64,000 bases of DNA from Sparassis latifolia (lineage: Eukaryota; Basidiomycota; Agaricomycetes; Polyporales; Sparassidaceae). The notes beneath the pieces are model-generated. The model searched no databases, had not been told where the DNA came from, and worked only from the letters and a program-made list of their open reading frames with translations. The DNA lies in the NCBI GenBank assembly GCA_018466975.1, contig CM031560.1, positions 1,178,001 through 1,242,000 on the forward strand, in the 5' to 3' direction. A program made the position numbers and the translations under genes. The number at the start of each line of letters is the position of its first letter. The stretch's first letter is position 1. This document shows, in pieces, positions 25,552 to 37,341 of this stretch.

Positions 25552-27671
25552 TCAGAACAACAGATCGTCCAGACCTCCACCCTGCGAGGAAGAGGCTGCA
25601 GCAGGAGCAGGAGCGCCAGCACTGCTGAACGAGCCGAAGCCAGCACCCATTGGCGGCCTACTCTGCCCAGCTCCCCAAATACCTGTCTGTGCTTTCTCTT
25701 TCTCCAAGTCCTTGATCGACTTCGGAGCAGTAGTACTTGCCGCGGGATTGCTGGAGGTTGGTTTTGAGCCCAGCGACATAGTCCACAGGTCGTCGAAGTT
25801 GGCGCTAGCAGCTGGCTTCGTCGTCCCACCGATGGACGGTGAAGTCGCCGACGCCCGGACAGCTTGGGTAGGTGTCATGGCGCGCTGTGCTGGGGACATG
25901 GGGTTCTGCAGAGGCGCCGCGGTGGGTGACATGTAGGGTGGTCGGGCAGCAGAGGCTGGAGCGGACGAAGTGTTGTATCCGCTGTTTCCGAACATATTCA
26001 CCGGCTGAATCGGCGAGGTCATACGCTGCATGGTATTCATGGGCTGCATGGCACTCATAGACGTCATGACATTCATCGACGGCTGTATCGGAGAACCCAT
26101 GGACAACGTTCGCGCATGCTGCTGAATGGCAGGAGTGAAAGGCTTCGGCGCTTGAGATGGGCCTGAACTCGCGACGAAAGAAAGATTGTTGCTGTTGCTA
26201 ACACTCGCAGAAGGGGGGGCAGTCTGAAAATCGTTAAATTCGTCGTCACCTGGAGAAGGCCGTCAGAAAATGAAAGTCGGGCATATCAAGACTAACATAC
26301 CCTCCCCCGCTGCATGGGTCACAGTAGGTAATGCTTTGTTCGTGGCCATTCCGGGGTTGCTAGCTGGGGCACCAAAGGCATCTTCGTCCATTCCGAGCAA
26401 ATCAATGTTCTGCGCAGGCGCAGATACTTTGGGCACTGCGGGCGAAGTCGCAGTAGGAGTAGGGAGTGTAGAAGCGCGTCGTGGACTCGCGGCAGAGGCT
26501 GTAGATGACCGTGAAAGTGAGTTCGACCTTCTCGGTGGAATCTCGTCATCTCCGGCATCATATTCCTGGAATCTTCTTGTGTTGTTATCCCTAAAGCCAC
26601 CATTCCCGCTGCCTGAACCAGAATAGCTATCCCCATAATCTGTCAAACCAGATCAGACTTGCGCATGATTGAGTGGCGAAGACGGGTCAGACCTCGGGTA
26701 CTGTAGTCCCCGTCACCGCCGTAGCTCCCACCTCCTCCATAGCCTACACTATCGCTGCCAAAACCACCATAGCGACTTCCACCTGAACTAAAGCTCATCG
26801 CATCATTTCCTGACCCGATGTATTTGTGTTTGTTCGCCTTGGCTTTTCGTCTTTCAGTTCGAATCTTTTCGACATCACTCAGTAGATCCACCAGTTCGCG
26901 CGACCTATTCCGGACTGGCAATGATGACGCAACAAGTCCCTTGAGAACAGACTCATCGTCAACACTAGTGGGTAGCTCACCATTTAGACCCTGATCTTTA
27001 CCCTTATCGTCGATATAATAGAAGTTCCGGAGCATTTTGATAGTAGCTACGTGTGAACGGGCATCGTCAACTACCCGCTCACTACCATTCTTCACGAGAT
27101 ACTCGAGCAGTTGAAGTGCCTGCCTGTATGGTTGGTGTCATGAAACAAAGGATATCGCCTTGTCGCGTACCTTGTAGATCTGCCGCCACTGCTTCGCCTC
27201 CTTCTCCATGAACCGTGCGTAGATAGCTGGCATAACCTCGTTGAAGTTTTGACTGCATGTAATTAGCATTATGGAAGGACCGTGAGGAGATGGGCTTACA
27301 AATTGTAGGTCCTGCCCATCGACGCACGGAGTCAAACGCATCCCTATACATACTCTGTGGACGTGAAACATACCCTTGAGCAATGTCTTGCATCAACGTG
27401 GAGCTTGCACCCCTACAACTCCTATCATTCTCGCATCTCATATTCCGGAATCAGGCAACTCACCAAGGATCATCATTGGTGGCTTCCCTAACTTTCGCTT
27501 CCATCTCGCTAACGTTGAAGACAACATTCTTCGCCTGAACAGCGCGGCGTCGGTCATGATCACTCCAGAGAAGCACCGCCCACTGGCAGTACCCACCTGA
27601 TTGTACATGCTCTTGATGTCATACATCGTAATCTGCGAGAGCGTATTCGTGAGGGACTCCAGACGATCCAT
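25552..27671 (-). CDS. ENT3: ENTH-domain clathrin adaptor (Ent3/epsinR-like)
   Basis: The ENTH domain binds phosphoinositides and bends membranes at the trans-Golgi/endosome, recruiting clathrin and AP-1/GGA. It is seen as MDRLESLTNTLSQITMYDIK, then EMEAKVREATNDDPWGAS, TLMQDIAQGT, NFNEVMPAIYARFMEKEAKQ, WRQIYKALQLLEYLVKNGSE, SHVATIKMLRNFYYIDDKGK and VRNRSRELVDLLSDVEKIRT. A Gly/Ser/Tyr stretch (YGGFGSDSVGYGGGG) and Ser/Pro region follow. Adaptor-type short motifs are DLLGMDEDAF, DDEFNDFQTA (a gamma-ear/GGA-ear acidic-Phe type) and the terminal GGGLDDLLF. Such motifs favour an Ent3/epsinR role over endocytic epsins with UIM repeats, which I do not see. The start at 27671 gives the canonical ENTH helix 0/1. 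Divergent from the Ser-rich gene. Confidence 0.9.
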
Positions 27672-28311
27672 GGTGAGCAGAGTGTTGCTCGGGGACGTGG
27701 ACAGTGGTGACACTGAACAGATTGTTCGTGATGTCTTCGGCGCAACCATCGGACAACTTATCGGACGAAATTCCAGCAAAAACATTATTTTTGATTTCCT
27801 CCAGGCCGATAACCGTAGAAACGTTCGAAACGGACTTGAACCTCACCTCCGTCATTCATTCTCTATCTATGGGCTTCTTACGTTACACTTTTTGGTGTAG
27901 ACCTCCACAAGGTGAAAAATTGAACATTTGCGCGTGTACGACGGCTGTGGGAGGTCGGACTCCGAAAATGGAACGATCCTTCCTTATCGGGCGAATTTGG
28001 TCTTGATATGGGAGTTGCAGTTGAAGTGCCCGACCGTTGACGGACACCGTCATGATTCCAATATGTTATGGTGACTTTCCACTCGACAACAGCCTGGACT
28101 ACTGATTTCAAACCCTTCTGACAGCTTGTGTGACTTGCACTGAACGTGGTCGAAAGACTGCGGTGAGTTGAGACTTGTCCTACACCTCCCAGGGAGCGAG
28201 TCGGGCAACCTGTTCCAGGCAGCCCAAAGAGAACCGAGACAGGGAAGGTGGTGAGCATTCAAGATTGATGTTCTAGATAGCTGAAAATTTGCCTCATGAA
28301 ACGAACTGCAG
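27672..28311. promoter_or_regulatory. Shared intergenic region, ENTH gene / Ser-rich gene
   Basis: This 640-bp region separates two divergent starts. No frame with domain character was seen on either strand; the open frames at 27878-28258 lack splice support. No clear TATA box. Confidence 0.4.
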
Positions 28312-31191
28312 ATGCTCTCTCTACTAGCACGGCTACGTCGCAAGACGCACCACTCTGCAGGAGATGTTTCACAAGATCCAAGTCATTCTACATCAATACA
28401 TGTCTCATCAATGATACCGGCTAATGTTCTCAGCTCCCCTAATGATGAGCCGCTCATACCCTCTGTTAATCGTCGGATTGTGGAGGACATAGCCAGTCTC
28501 TTAGAGGCGTGTCCGGAGACTGAGTCGACTCATCGAGGTTTAAAGCCTCCACGTACAAGAAAGAGATCGGTAATTGGGGTGGGTACTATTCGGTCTCAAA
28601 CTCATGAATCATCCACGTCTTCTATTTATCGATCTCGAAATAATGCCAGCTCACCCCTCGCCTCTTCTGTCAAGGATAGTCCTCGCGTCTCCGAATTGGT
28701 GACAGAATCTTCCCCTATGACGCCTGGAGATCCTCGCTCGCAGTTACCCCAGCTCGCATCTATCTCGCCATGGTCCACATTTGGTAGAGACAAACCGCTT
28801 GCCTCTCCCATTCTCGGCCAACATGACTTTTCGGGACCTGCCACCCATCCAGACGATGCGCAATTGTATGGCCCGCGGCGCTCTCTCAGCAACAGGGACC
28901 GTAGGTCGCAGATTGGCAGAGCTCCTAGTATATCGACAAATTATCATGGATCCACGGCATTGGCATCTTCGGATGCGATACCTTGTCAATCTGATCTGCC
29001 CTCCCCAGTCGAAAATCTTCTGAACTTGCCGATGATGACGATTCTCCCTCTCCACCAGCTACAAGTCACGGTTCTTCCCATCATAACTCTGCACCGAGCC
29101 CCCGTATAGATTCCCGAGCTCTTACGCCTCACTCTTCGAGATCGTCCTGTTCTCACCCTGTAAGCGATTCTGTTGGGGTTGCTGAAACTCAAGGATCGGA
29201 CTCCCCTCGCACTTTTGGCCGCCACTCACGACGGCATACAAGCACATCGTCTCGTCATCGTTCCATGGCAGCATCATTCTCGCCTCCTTTGCCTCCTTTG
29301 AACCACCCGGAACTTCTCTCAACCTTGTTATCTCGCTCTCAGTCCAGAAAGAACTACCACGCAACCTCCAGTACGCATCTCAACTCCTTGAAAGCGGTAG
29401 GAGATACTTATCCCTCTCGACGGCGTCGTTCCAAGACCAGTGGAGATACATACTTCCGTTCACGGCAGCCGACAGATGCATTTGGCTCTGGCCGCCCCTT
29501 GCGCAAATATTCGAGCCTGTCGAGACTTGAACGAGTATTTCGGAGCTCGTCCATGGAGCGTCAGGCCTCCTTGTCTACCCATAGATCAAATTCTTTATCC
29601 CTGAGGCGTTCCAGTGCGGATTGGAGCGCTCATCAAGCCACTATTGGGTCTACTTCGCAGCTTCCAAGCGAGTACGGATGGCCTGCTGAAGTCACTCAAC
29701 ATTTTCTGAAGCTCTCCCTCGGGGAGGTCGCCGGCCGCGGCGCCGTCCGAGCCGGCCAGCTCCCGGAGGATGCCGGTCCTCGTGTACCCCATGTGGTCTC
29801 CCAGTCAGAAACGCCATGTCCTTGTCATTCGTCTCCTCGTATACCCTCTCTTCATCTTTCCCCCCAGTGGCCCCCGTCGTCTGCACCATTAGCAGGTACG
29901 CGTTGTTTACGTCTATGTGTCGATTTACGCTGAAACGTCGCGTTGCAGCGGCTGAGTCCCAGGGCGCCAGCAGTACCTCATCACGGTCGCGCATATATAC
30001 CTCTGGTCCGAATCAGCAGGAGCTTCTGCTCGTGGAAGATAGCAGGATGTTGGAACGAGTTGACGCCACGACGCGGAACACGTTGGAGAAGAGCACAGGT
30101 GATTCTGCTCGTGGCTCTGCCAAGAAGAAGCCTCGCAGCAAGCGTGCGTCTCATACGAGCATGCCCGCATCCATCGCATCTACTTCAAAAACCCAGGAGA
30201 CTGGCCCCTTTCCTCGACTCCATCCTTCTATCCCTCCTCCTTCTACCCCTCCTGCCCCCAAAGGCAGAGTTCGATCTGCATTGAAACCTACGCGTTCTGC
30301 AAGCGAACCTGGACTCACGTCTGTCCTCGAGACACCTACCAACGGCAAAGGCAAGCGCAAGGCGGAAGACCTCGACACGACACCTCCGGAGTTGAGGAGC
30401 CATCATGCAACTTTTGTTATACCCGAGGAAGGTCAACGTGAGTGTTCTTATCGTTTTACGTCAGGCTGCTCATACGCTTGCTTTGCAGGCACACATCGTA
30501 CATCTGAAGTTTCGCGTGCACCCTCTTCCTACCACCGTAAGCGCGCTCGGCTCTCATCTTCGCCAACATCGTCCCCCGCCCCTTCGAGACCAGGCTCCGT
30601 TCAGCAACAATCATCGTGGCCCAGCCGGAACAGTGGACCTCCTCAGAGTCTCTCGCGCATGCAGCCCAAAGCCGCTTCTATGAGGTCCAACTATGGGGAG
30701 TCCGCTACGGATCGCGACCGACGGCGCAGCATATCTGAGATATCCATCCCCATCAGCGCTCTCGTTGCTCCGCATGCACCGTCCTTGAGCATGTCGAGCA
30801 CATACCACATGCATGATCCCCGGAAGCCCCCAAGGGTAATGCCGACGGAATGGGCGCTGCGGTTCAGGTCCCAGGATGAGGAAGGATCACCGCTGCAGGC
30901 ATGGTGCTTCTTTATTGGCTTCATTCTGTTCCCGCTCTGGTGGATCGCCTCGTTTAGCCCCATTCCCAAGACACGCGAGGTCGGAGGTACCGACTCGGAA
31001 AAAGCGGTCACGATCGACAATCCGCAGGTTGAACACGGTATGTCTGCGCTTTGCTCTCATACCCGCTCTTCAATGACACGATTATAGATGCAAGGACCTG
31101 GCGCTTTCGGTGTCGCGTCATGTCAGCCGTGTCATTCCTCACCTACATACCCTTCATTGTTCTGGTGGCCATCTTTGTCCCTAGGCGATAA
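28312..31191 (+). CDS. Serine-rich protein with C-terminal membrane helices
   Basis: The N-terminal ~700 residues are low-complexity, rich in Ser, Pro and Arg (for example SSTSSIYRSRNNASS, FRSSSMERQASLSTHRSNS, PSIPPPSTPPAPKGRVRSA), with many likely phosphosites. The C-terminal block SPLQAWCFFIGFILFPLWWI forms one transmembrane helix, followed by PKTREVGGTDSEKAV and, after an intron, WRFRCRVMSAVSFLTYIPF with a second helix, ending VAIFVPRR. A frame change near 29,010 is resolved by an intron 28866-29008 (GTATGG to CCCCAG). Another likely intron is 29897-29947. The domain is one I have seen only in uncharacterised basidiomycete proteins. Its place, ER or plasma membrane, cannot be told. The gene ends 248 bp before the RPC9 stop, convergently. 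Confidence 0.72.
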
Positions 31192-31439
31192 CTATTTTTC
31201 TTTGCGCTACTCCCGACCCACAAGGACTCGTCTCCCACTCCATCAACCCACTGTATCGTCAGCTGCCATTCCCTCGCTCGTTCTTCTGTGACACTCGTTT
31301 GCAACATACCTGATAGACACTCGGACTTTCGGCCAAGTTGTAAGGTACTACACTACAGTCTCGCTAAATCATGTTGTGCAATAGAATGCGACAGCGTGTA
31401 ACAGAGTAAACGCGTCCGACGTGTCTTGAATACGGCGAC

Positions 31440-32224
31440 TTAATCATCTTCTACATCCAAGTCTCCTTCTACACCGTGGCCTTCGCCTGTGTCATCGAAC
31501 AGCATTTCATTCTCGTCGTAGTCCCATGTCCCATCGTCTTTCCCATAGACCTGTGCGTCTGCAGCACGGTGCATAGTGTCACCATTGGTGCGCGGACCTC
31601 CGTGTGCGTGGTCATTCATTGCTGCGACGGCTGGCTCGGTAAGAGAAGAACGAACTTTGCCAAGCATCTCTTCCATCTTGTCTTCAAAACGGTCTTCGAG
31701 CTCTTCCACAATCTGTGCGGAGAAGTCAGACCAGCTTGAATGACCAGGACATTGTGCATACCACATAGAGCTCTACGGGTTCCGTCGGTGCCAGATTCAC
31801 GATCTGCAGCTTCTCCGCTTTCGTTAGTTCATACGTGGAAAGGGCTCGTGTCAACTGAACAATGCCAGCATCTGTTTGGGACGAGGTGGGCTGGTAGTCC
31901 GCGGAAAGATACTGGATAGCCTGAGATGCCGTAAATTGAGGATCCGCCTGTTCGAGAAGGGGCACAAACTCACCTCCACCTCGATTGTCCTCAGGTTCTC
32001 ACATATCTCCTCCACGGGGGCTTGAGTCTTTGTTGCGAGGTTCCCGGCTGCCTCTTCCTCCTTCTTGATTCTCAGCGCAGTCTTCGTGCGAGCTAGATGG
32101 TCGCTCTCTAGTTCACGCAGAAGAGTGAGGACCTCATAGTTGGACAGGAGAGCAGCCCGTTGATTGAGAACCTAAGCGCGCATTAGTACTATTGAGCAGG
32201 TGCGGGTAATGAACGAACCTCCAT
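31440..32224 (-). CDS. RPC9: RNA polymerase III subunit RPC9 (C17)
   Basis: Stalk subunit that pairs with RPC8 (C25) and takes part in initiation with TFIIIB. Exon 1 is only ME, exon 2 continues VLNQRAALLSNYEVLTLLRE, matching the conserved start MEVxxxxxALLSNYEVxxLL. It ends in EEICENLRTIEVE; after a 51-nt intron comes AIQYLSADYQPTSSQTDAG and LTRALSTYELTKAEKLQIVN, then LAPTEPVELY. After a further intron come IVEELEDRFEDKMEEMLGKV and an acidic tail ending GVEGDLDVEDD. The LTKAEKLQIVN and PVELY..VEE blocks are diagnostic. The fungal acidic tail is longer than in human RPC9. It is divergent from NOT2, with 342 bp between the starts. Confidence 0.92.
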
Positions 32225-32566
32225 ATGTTGTCCGCCCAGAGGTCAATGACTGCACTCGGAACCTGGAAAACACAATGCCTCGCCGCAATCCGCTTTTCAG
32301 TTCGGACAATTAAGATGTCAGGCTACGCATGCCGGCTCTGTTGAGATGCTTGTGTACAAGGAGAGCGATGGTTTTTCACAAACGGCCTCAGGGTGGAGGA
32401 TATTCAAGGATATTTGTGGGAGTTATACAGTAGTTTACGTGACTACAATAACCGTAAATTATTCCCCTAGCTTTCCCGCCACCTCTCTGGACAGCGAGCT
32501 ACTACGCTCAACCGTCTGCGTATCATTTTTCAACCAAGCATTGACCCTCTTGCGCACAAGAACGCT
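32225..32566. promoter_or_regulatory. Bidirectional promoter RPC9 / NOT2
   Basis: Only 342 bp lie between the divergent start codons of two RNA-machinery genes. The region is AT-richer than its flanks, and I see no TATA box within 100 bp of NOT2 that stands out. Confidence 0.5.
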
Positions 32567-34698
32567 ATGAATCGTCCAGGTAATCGCTGGGACTCGCGCG
32601 AGGCTGTGCAGTTGTTCACTTCGCGTCCAGGTCAACCCCCTCAAAGACCTCCAAGCCTTGGTCCGAACCCTGCACTCGGTGCCCCCTTCCGGGGCCCATA
32701 TCCCGGCCCAGGATATGGGATTCCACCACGAAATGTGATGCCAGGCTACCCTTCGCTGCCAAATCATCGCGCAGCGCAGAGCATGGTACAACCGTCACCC
32801 AATTTTTTACAGCAGCGAGGTCAAGGTAATTTCCCCTTTGGTGGGGGTGCTCTTCAGCAGCAGCAATCACAGCAGCCTCAAGCGCAGCATACATCGCAAA
32901 CGCCAGGGCCACTGTCGCACACTCCACATCCCCCACAGACAGGCGCTACTCCAGGACCGAGTCTCCCACCGCATCTGACGCAAAACCCTCCTCCTAGTCT
33001 GGGGACTGCGCCATCAGTGTCGTCTGCGAGCGAAGTCGGCCTTGACCCAAATGACTTTCCCGCGCTAGGTTCAACGCCTGCGAATCAGTCGAATGCGACA
33101 TCAAGTGCGAATGCGACGAGTTACGCGAGTCAGGCAGGAACAGGAGTGCAACTAGGTGCCGGAGCCAGTGGTGCACAAACGGGGGTGGGGAATGGGGCAA
33201 TCCAGCCGAGGGACTTCACGCCAGACGATTTTCCAGCGCTTGGAGGACAGACACAATCCGCACAGCAGCCCCAGCAAGTACAGCAAACTGCAGAAAGCCA
33301 TCCACCGGGTCTGAATGGATTCCAGCAGCAGAATGATCAACATCGGCAAGCACTCTTGGGCTCACTAACAGGCGGTGCGCCGACATCAATACCAACGGGG
33401 CAACAGCAACCTGGGCTGTTAAACCTGGGCCAGGCGAGGAACGTGCATCCAGGGTTTCAGTCTGATGCGGCGGATAAGCAACGAGTGCGTTCTCCTTCAG
33501 GCTTTTAAGCCTTCCAAGAACCGCACTGCGCGACAATCTGACTCGATCTGCAGAATTACGCACTCAAGCTAAATCAAGGAAGCCACGCTGCCGCAGCTGC
33601 AGCGTGGAGCTCGCCGAATGCAAACCCGTCGACTCAGCAGACCAGCACATTCCCCGCGACGTTACCAAATGGTGCCAACCAAAATCATATTCCATCCTCG
33701 CAGCAGCAGCCCCCTCAGCAACAACCACAACAACCTCATTTGAATGCCCCGCCGGGTGTACCGCCTCCTGCATCCTTTGCGCAACAACAGACGCAGACGC
33801 AGTCAGGTGCACCACTAGCAGCACCACAGCAGACGCCTTACGTTGGAAACGGGACTGCTGGGGGCGACACAGCTCACCATCCATCACAAGGCCCCGCGCA
33901 CGCGTCGAGTGCAGTACCACAGACCCCTGCGCAGCAAGTACTCATGTCGCCCGCAGACAGATGGGGGCTACTGGGTTTGCTAGCGATGATCAAGAGTGCA
34001 GATCCGGATCAAAACTTGTTGTCTGTTGGTACCGACCTGGGGACGATGGGCCTCGATATGCAGACCCCGGGGTGAGATTGGATCCGCTCCTTGCGTAAGT
34101 CCCTTCACGGGTTTGTGCTCATCAGTTCTATCGTTAGGAGCCTGTACTCGACTTTCATCACCCCATGGGCGGACTCATCAGCAGCACACACAGTGGAGCC
34201 AGATTTCCACCTACCTGCATGTTACAACGTGCAGCCACCACCACCAGGCCCACAGAAGGCACAGGCCTTCAGTGACGAGACACTGTTTTTCATGTTCTAC
34301 TCTTCTCCACGAGACGCACTGCAGGAAGTAGCCGCGCAAGAGCTGTAGGTCCTCATGCGATCTACCCATAATTCATCACTGAATTATGCTATTGCAGATG
34401 GAACCGTAATTGGCGGTATCACAAAGAGTTACGGCTGTGGTTAACGAAGGAGACGGGCACCACTCCTTCGCAGAAAGTGATGGGCGGTGAACAGGGCTCA
34501 TACTCGTACTGGGACCCGGAGAATTGGGAAAAGGCGCGGAAGGAGATGGTCGTGTTGTACGCGGACCTTGAGGAGAAGCAGCCAGTGTTCCAACAGGGAC
34601 AGCAGGTCCCGATGGGTGCGCCGCAGCCGCACCAGCAGGCTCAGCCCGCGCAGCAGAGGGTAGGAGCGTTCCAGGGGATGGGCATGGGTGCGATATGA
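32567..34698 (+). CDS. NOT2: CCR4-NOT complex subunit NOT2
   Basis: Scaffold subunit of the CCR4-NOT deadenylase, pairing with NOT3/5 on NOT1 in cytoplasm and nucleus. The N-terminus is Gln/Pro/Gly-rich with two copies of a DPNDFPALG / TPDDFPALGG motif, also found in the N-terminal half of CNOT2. A typical NOT-box follows after introns: WGLLGLLAMIKSADPDQNLL, LYSTFITPWADSS, PDFHLPACYNV and SDETLFFMFYSSPRDALQEV, then AAQEL, WNRNWRYHKELRLWLTKE and SYSYWDPENWEKARKEM. The last residues are Gln-rich, ending GMGMGAI. The intron at 33490-33553 joins DKQR to NYALKLNQGS. No break is seen. CDC36 is the yeast name. Starts at ATG 32567, the first ATG after the shared promoter. Confidence 0.93.
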
Positions 34699-35134
34699 GG
34701 CCACCGTGAGTACGGACTGTAGACCGCATACGGAAAGTCGAGTTGTTCACTGGTTTGTCCCACTGCCTAACCACGTTTTGTGTATTGGTGGGGAGAGTCA
34801 TGGATGAACAATTCACCTTCATCCCACTTGCATCTTCCTCACCTTCCTGTCATTTTTGTTCTTCGTTTCTTACTCTCCTTCGATTTTCGCCCGGTTCTGT
34901 CAATGTCTTTTCCATCATCGAGCTATTATACGCTTGTATCTGTAAGGCATACTGTTCAAATCATATCATTGCCTATTGTGTTTCATGACTTCCATCGGCA
35001 CTCAGGCCATAGATGTAACTTAGTGTTCTTCTGCAAAGTTATGATATCCACGTGTTCAAAGGTAACAAGATCTCGCCGATCTGGCGTTCTCAGACCACAC
35101 TTTGTCTTCCTACATTCGATCTAGTGATTATACA
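34699..35134. other. Gene-free stretch, NOT2 3' side
   Basis: The region holds the NOT2 3' UTR and the promoter of the prenyltransferase gene. A pyrimidine-rich part lies at 34830-34890. No coding frame was supported. Confidence 0.45.
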
Positions 35135-36655
35135 ATGGCCGAATATATTCCTTTACCTCGGTTGGCTAGAAGCAGTCATTCAGCGCACGCCAAAATATGC
35201 CTTTCCGGAATTCCGGATTCGCTAATAGAACTCGAGTCCTCTCGGTAGGCTGTACAGCCAGATTGTGGACTGTGGTTGCATGTCCCTGACAAAATATTAA
35301 CGGACAGGATGGCCCTTGTATTCTATTGCATTGGGATTTTGGACGTACTTGACACTATGCAGGTGAAGACGAATGACGCAGAACGGCAGCTCTGGAAAGA
35401 CTGGATCTGGGAGCAGTACACCAGTCCGTCTCTACACTTTCCTGCTTGCTCCTTGACAGACCTTCCCTATCTATAGGCGGAAACTACGGGAATGGTTTCA
35501 GACCATGCGCATACATGACACCAGCAGAAATTCCGGTATGCTCAGTCACAGAGATGCGAACTACTTAATTACAGTCTGTATCCAGGGTAAATATTCGGAA
35601 TACGACACTCCGCATCTAATCATGACGTACACCGCTCTTCTTTCTCTGGCCATTCTTCGAGACGACTTCAGTAAGCTTGACCGGCCAGGTATCTTGAAGT
35701 TTCTCCGAGCATGTCAACAAGACGATGGCAGGTTAGCGGCAACGCACCACTGAAATATTTTGCTGACGGCATCTTGCCAGCTTCTCTGCGCTGCCTAGCG
35801 GAGCTGAGTCTGACCTTCGGGCTGTTTACTGCGCATTTGTGGTCAGCAGCATGCTAGACGACTGGTCTGGCATAGATATCGACCGGGCTGTCGAGTACAT
35901 CAAAAAGTGCAGCGTGAGGATTGTTCCTTTCGTCGCTTCATTCACTTAACCAGAATACAGAGCCATGAGGGTGGATACGGTCAGACGCCGTTTGGAGAGG
36001 CCCTAGGTAACGTATCTTCGCGTTTCTGGTACGTCAGCGTCTGATGATCACAGGTGGAACGACGTATTGTGCTCTGGCGTCGCTGCACCTTGCGCCATCA
36101 ACACCCTCTTCACCACGCGAATCGCGCGTCACTCCGTCTGAGCGGTCTCGCACCGTTCGCTGGCTCGTCCAGAATCAGACAGCCTCTGGAGGATTCCGCG
36201 GCCGGACGAACAAAGATGCAGACGCATGCTACTGCTTCTGGTGTGGTGCTTCGCTCGGTGTATGCGTGCACGTTTCTCTAGTTTATAGCGACATCCGGGT
36301 ATTAACGAAGCGTTCCACAGATCCTTGGCGCTAGTGACCTGGTAGACTCTGAGGCTCTCGCGTCGTTCTTGGCTCAATGTCAGCACAAATTTGGGGGCAT
36401 AGCAAAGGCTATAGGAGAACGCTCAGGTACGCGTGTTTGCATGCTCTGACCTTCCAACGACCTTTCCACTGTCTGCACACAGATCCATATCATACTTATC
36501 TTTCCCTCGCCGCCCTCGCCCTCATTCCGCCGAGTGCAGATGCCAGTTGGCAATTGCCTCAGCTAGACGCGCTGTGGAATGCGAAGGATAAGACGGTGCG
36601 CTGGGTGCGGGATCATGTCCCCGACAGGAGCGATGGCACACCTCAGGAGCACTAG
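35135..36655 (+). CDS. CDC43: Protein geranylgeranyltransferase type I, beta subunit
   Basis: Transfers geranylgeranyl to CaaX proteins ending in Leu (Rho/Cdc42 type) as a heterodimer with the farnesyltransferase alpha subunit. Exon 1 starts MAEYIPLPRLARSSHSAHAK and ends ESSR; the next exon begins MALVFYCIGILDVLDTMQVK. Prenyltransferase repeats follow: HLIMTYTALLSLAILRDDFS, ILKFLRACQQDDGSFSALP, LRAVYCAFVVSSMLDDW, EGGYGQTPFGEALGGTTYCA, TASGGFRGRTNKDADACYCF and the zinc-site helix around DPYHTYLSLAALAL. The Asp and Cys zinc ligands fall in DADACYCFW and the His in YHTYLSL. At least seven introns. Complete by length (about 340-350 aa). The gap to NOT2 is short, both in the same direction. Confidence 0.92.
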
Positions 36656-37266
36656 CCTGAATCACTGACATAGAGTGGCTCGAGAACGTACATGAACAAT
36701 CCCGCAGACGCATCTAGATGACTATGGGGATAGCAAGACGAGAAGGAGGCAAGGAAGGTGCTGTACGACCAGTGAGTATCTACGCAAAGAGGAACGTGGA
36801 GCACATGTTGCCGACACAACATCGCTGTGTAGTCATATCTCCGCACATTATTGACCCGTGTCCTTCATATCCGATCCCACCTCCCGAGGGCCCGCGTCCG
36901 CCGCTACAACCGCACTGGATAGTTCCTGTTCTCGATAAAGCGAACATGGAAGTCTACTATTCGCACGGCTTCTGAATGTTTCGGCGGTTGTGCCCACCGA
37001 AGACGACACAATGGTAACAAATTCATGCGCGAGTGGGTTTAGGCTACCACTTTGTGGGGACGAGGCGGGAGTAGGGGGATCCATAATTCCATTATAAATG
37101 AGAAATTCAAGTCTGGCCCCTTCAGCCGTTGCCTGCAACCATTCAAGACGATTTGAAGGCGGCGGCGGGATACTTATCTGGAAATTCTTCAGGCCACTGG
37201 TTTGTTGCAGCCAGATGTTGGTGAAGCGCACACCATCCCCGACGGGAATCGGCAACAATATTGCAC
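36656..37266. other. Gene-free stretch, downstream of CDC43
   Basis: A minus-strand frame of 148 codons (36848-37294) crosses the small inserted element at 37276 and shows no domain; I leave it out as a gene. Nothing else supported. Confidence 0.4.
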
Positions 37267-37341
37267 CCTTCCTCCTTCCCGTCCCCTCCCCCATTCATAG
37301 GGATGATTTTGTAGTCCGCCTTTGGGAGACTACCTTCCTCC
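37267..37341. mobile_element. 57-bp insertion with 9-bp direct repeats (copy 1 of tiny element)
   Basis: CCTTCCTCC occurs at 37267-37275 and again at 37333-37341. The 57 bp between (37276-37332) share about 50 bp with the insert at 57271-57332, including CATAGGGAT, TTTTGTAGTC and the terminal GGGAGACTA. Both inserts end with the same nine bases exactly at their own duplicated site, while their other ends differ by a few bases. On the minus strand TAGTCT pairs with GGACTA (one G-U) around CCCAAAGGC, forming a hairpin. No coding capacity. Superfamily unknown. Confidence 0.68.

Noticed and set aside
28990..29060. Apparent frameshift in the Ser-rich gene
   Set aside because: An intron 28866-29008 with a GTATGG donor and a pyrimidine-rich CCCCAG acceptor restores the frame, so no break is needed.
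36848..37294. 148-codon minus-strand frame
   Set aside because: It runs through the 57-bp inserted element and shows no domain or intron structure.
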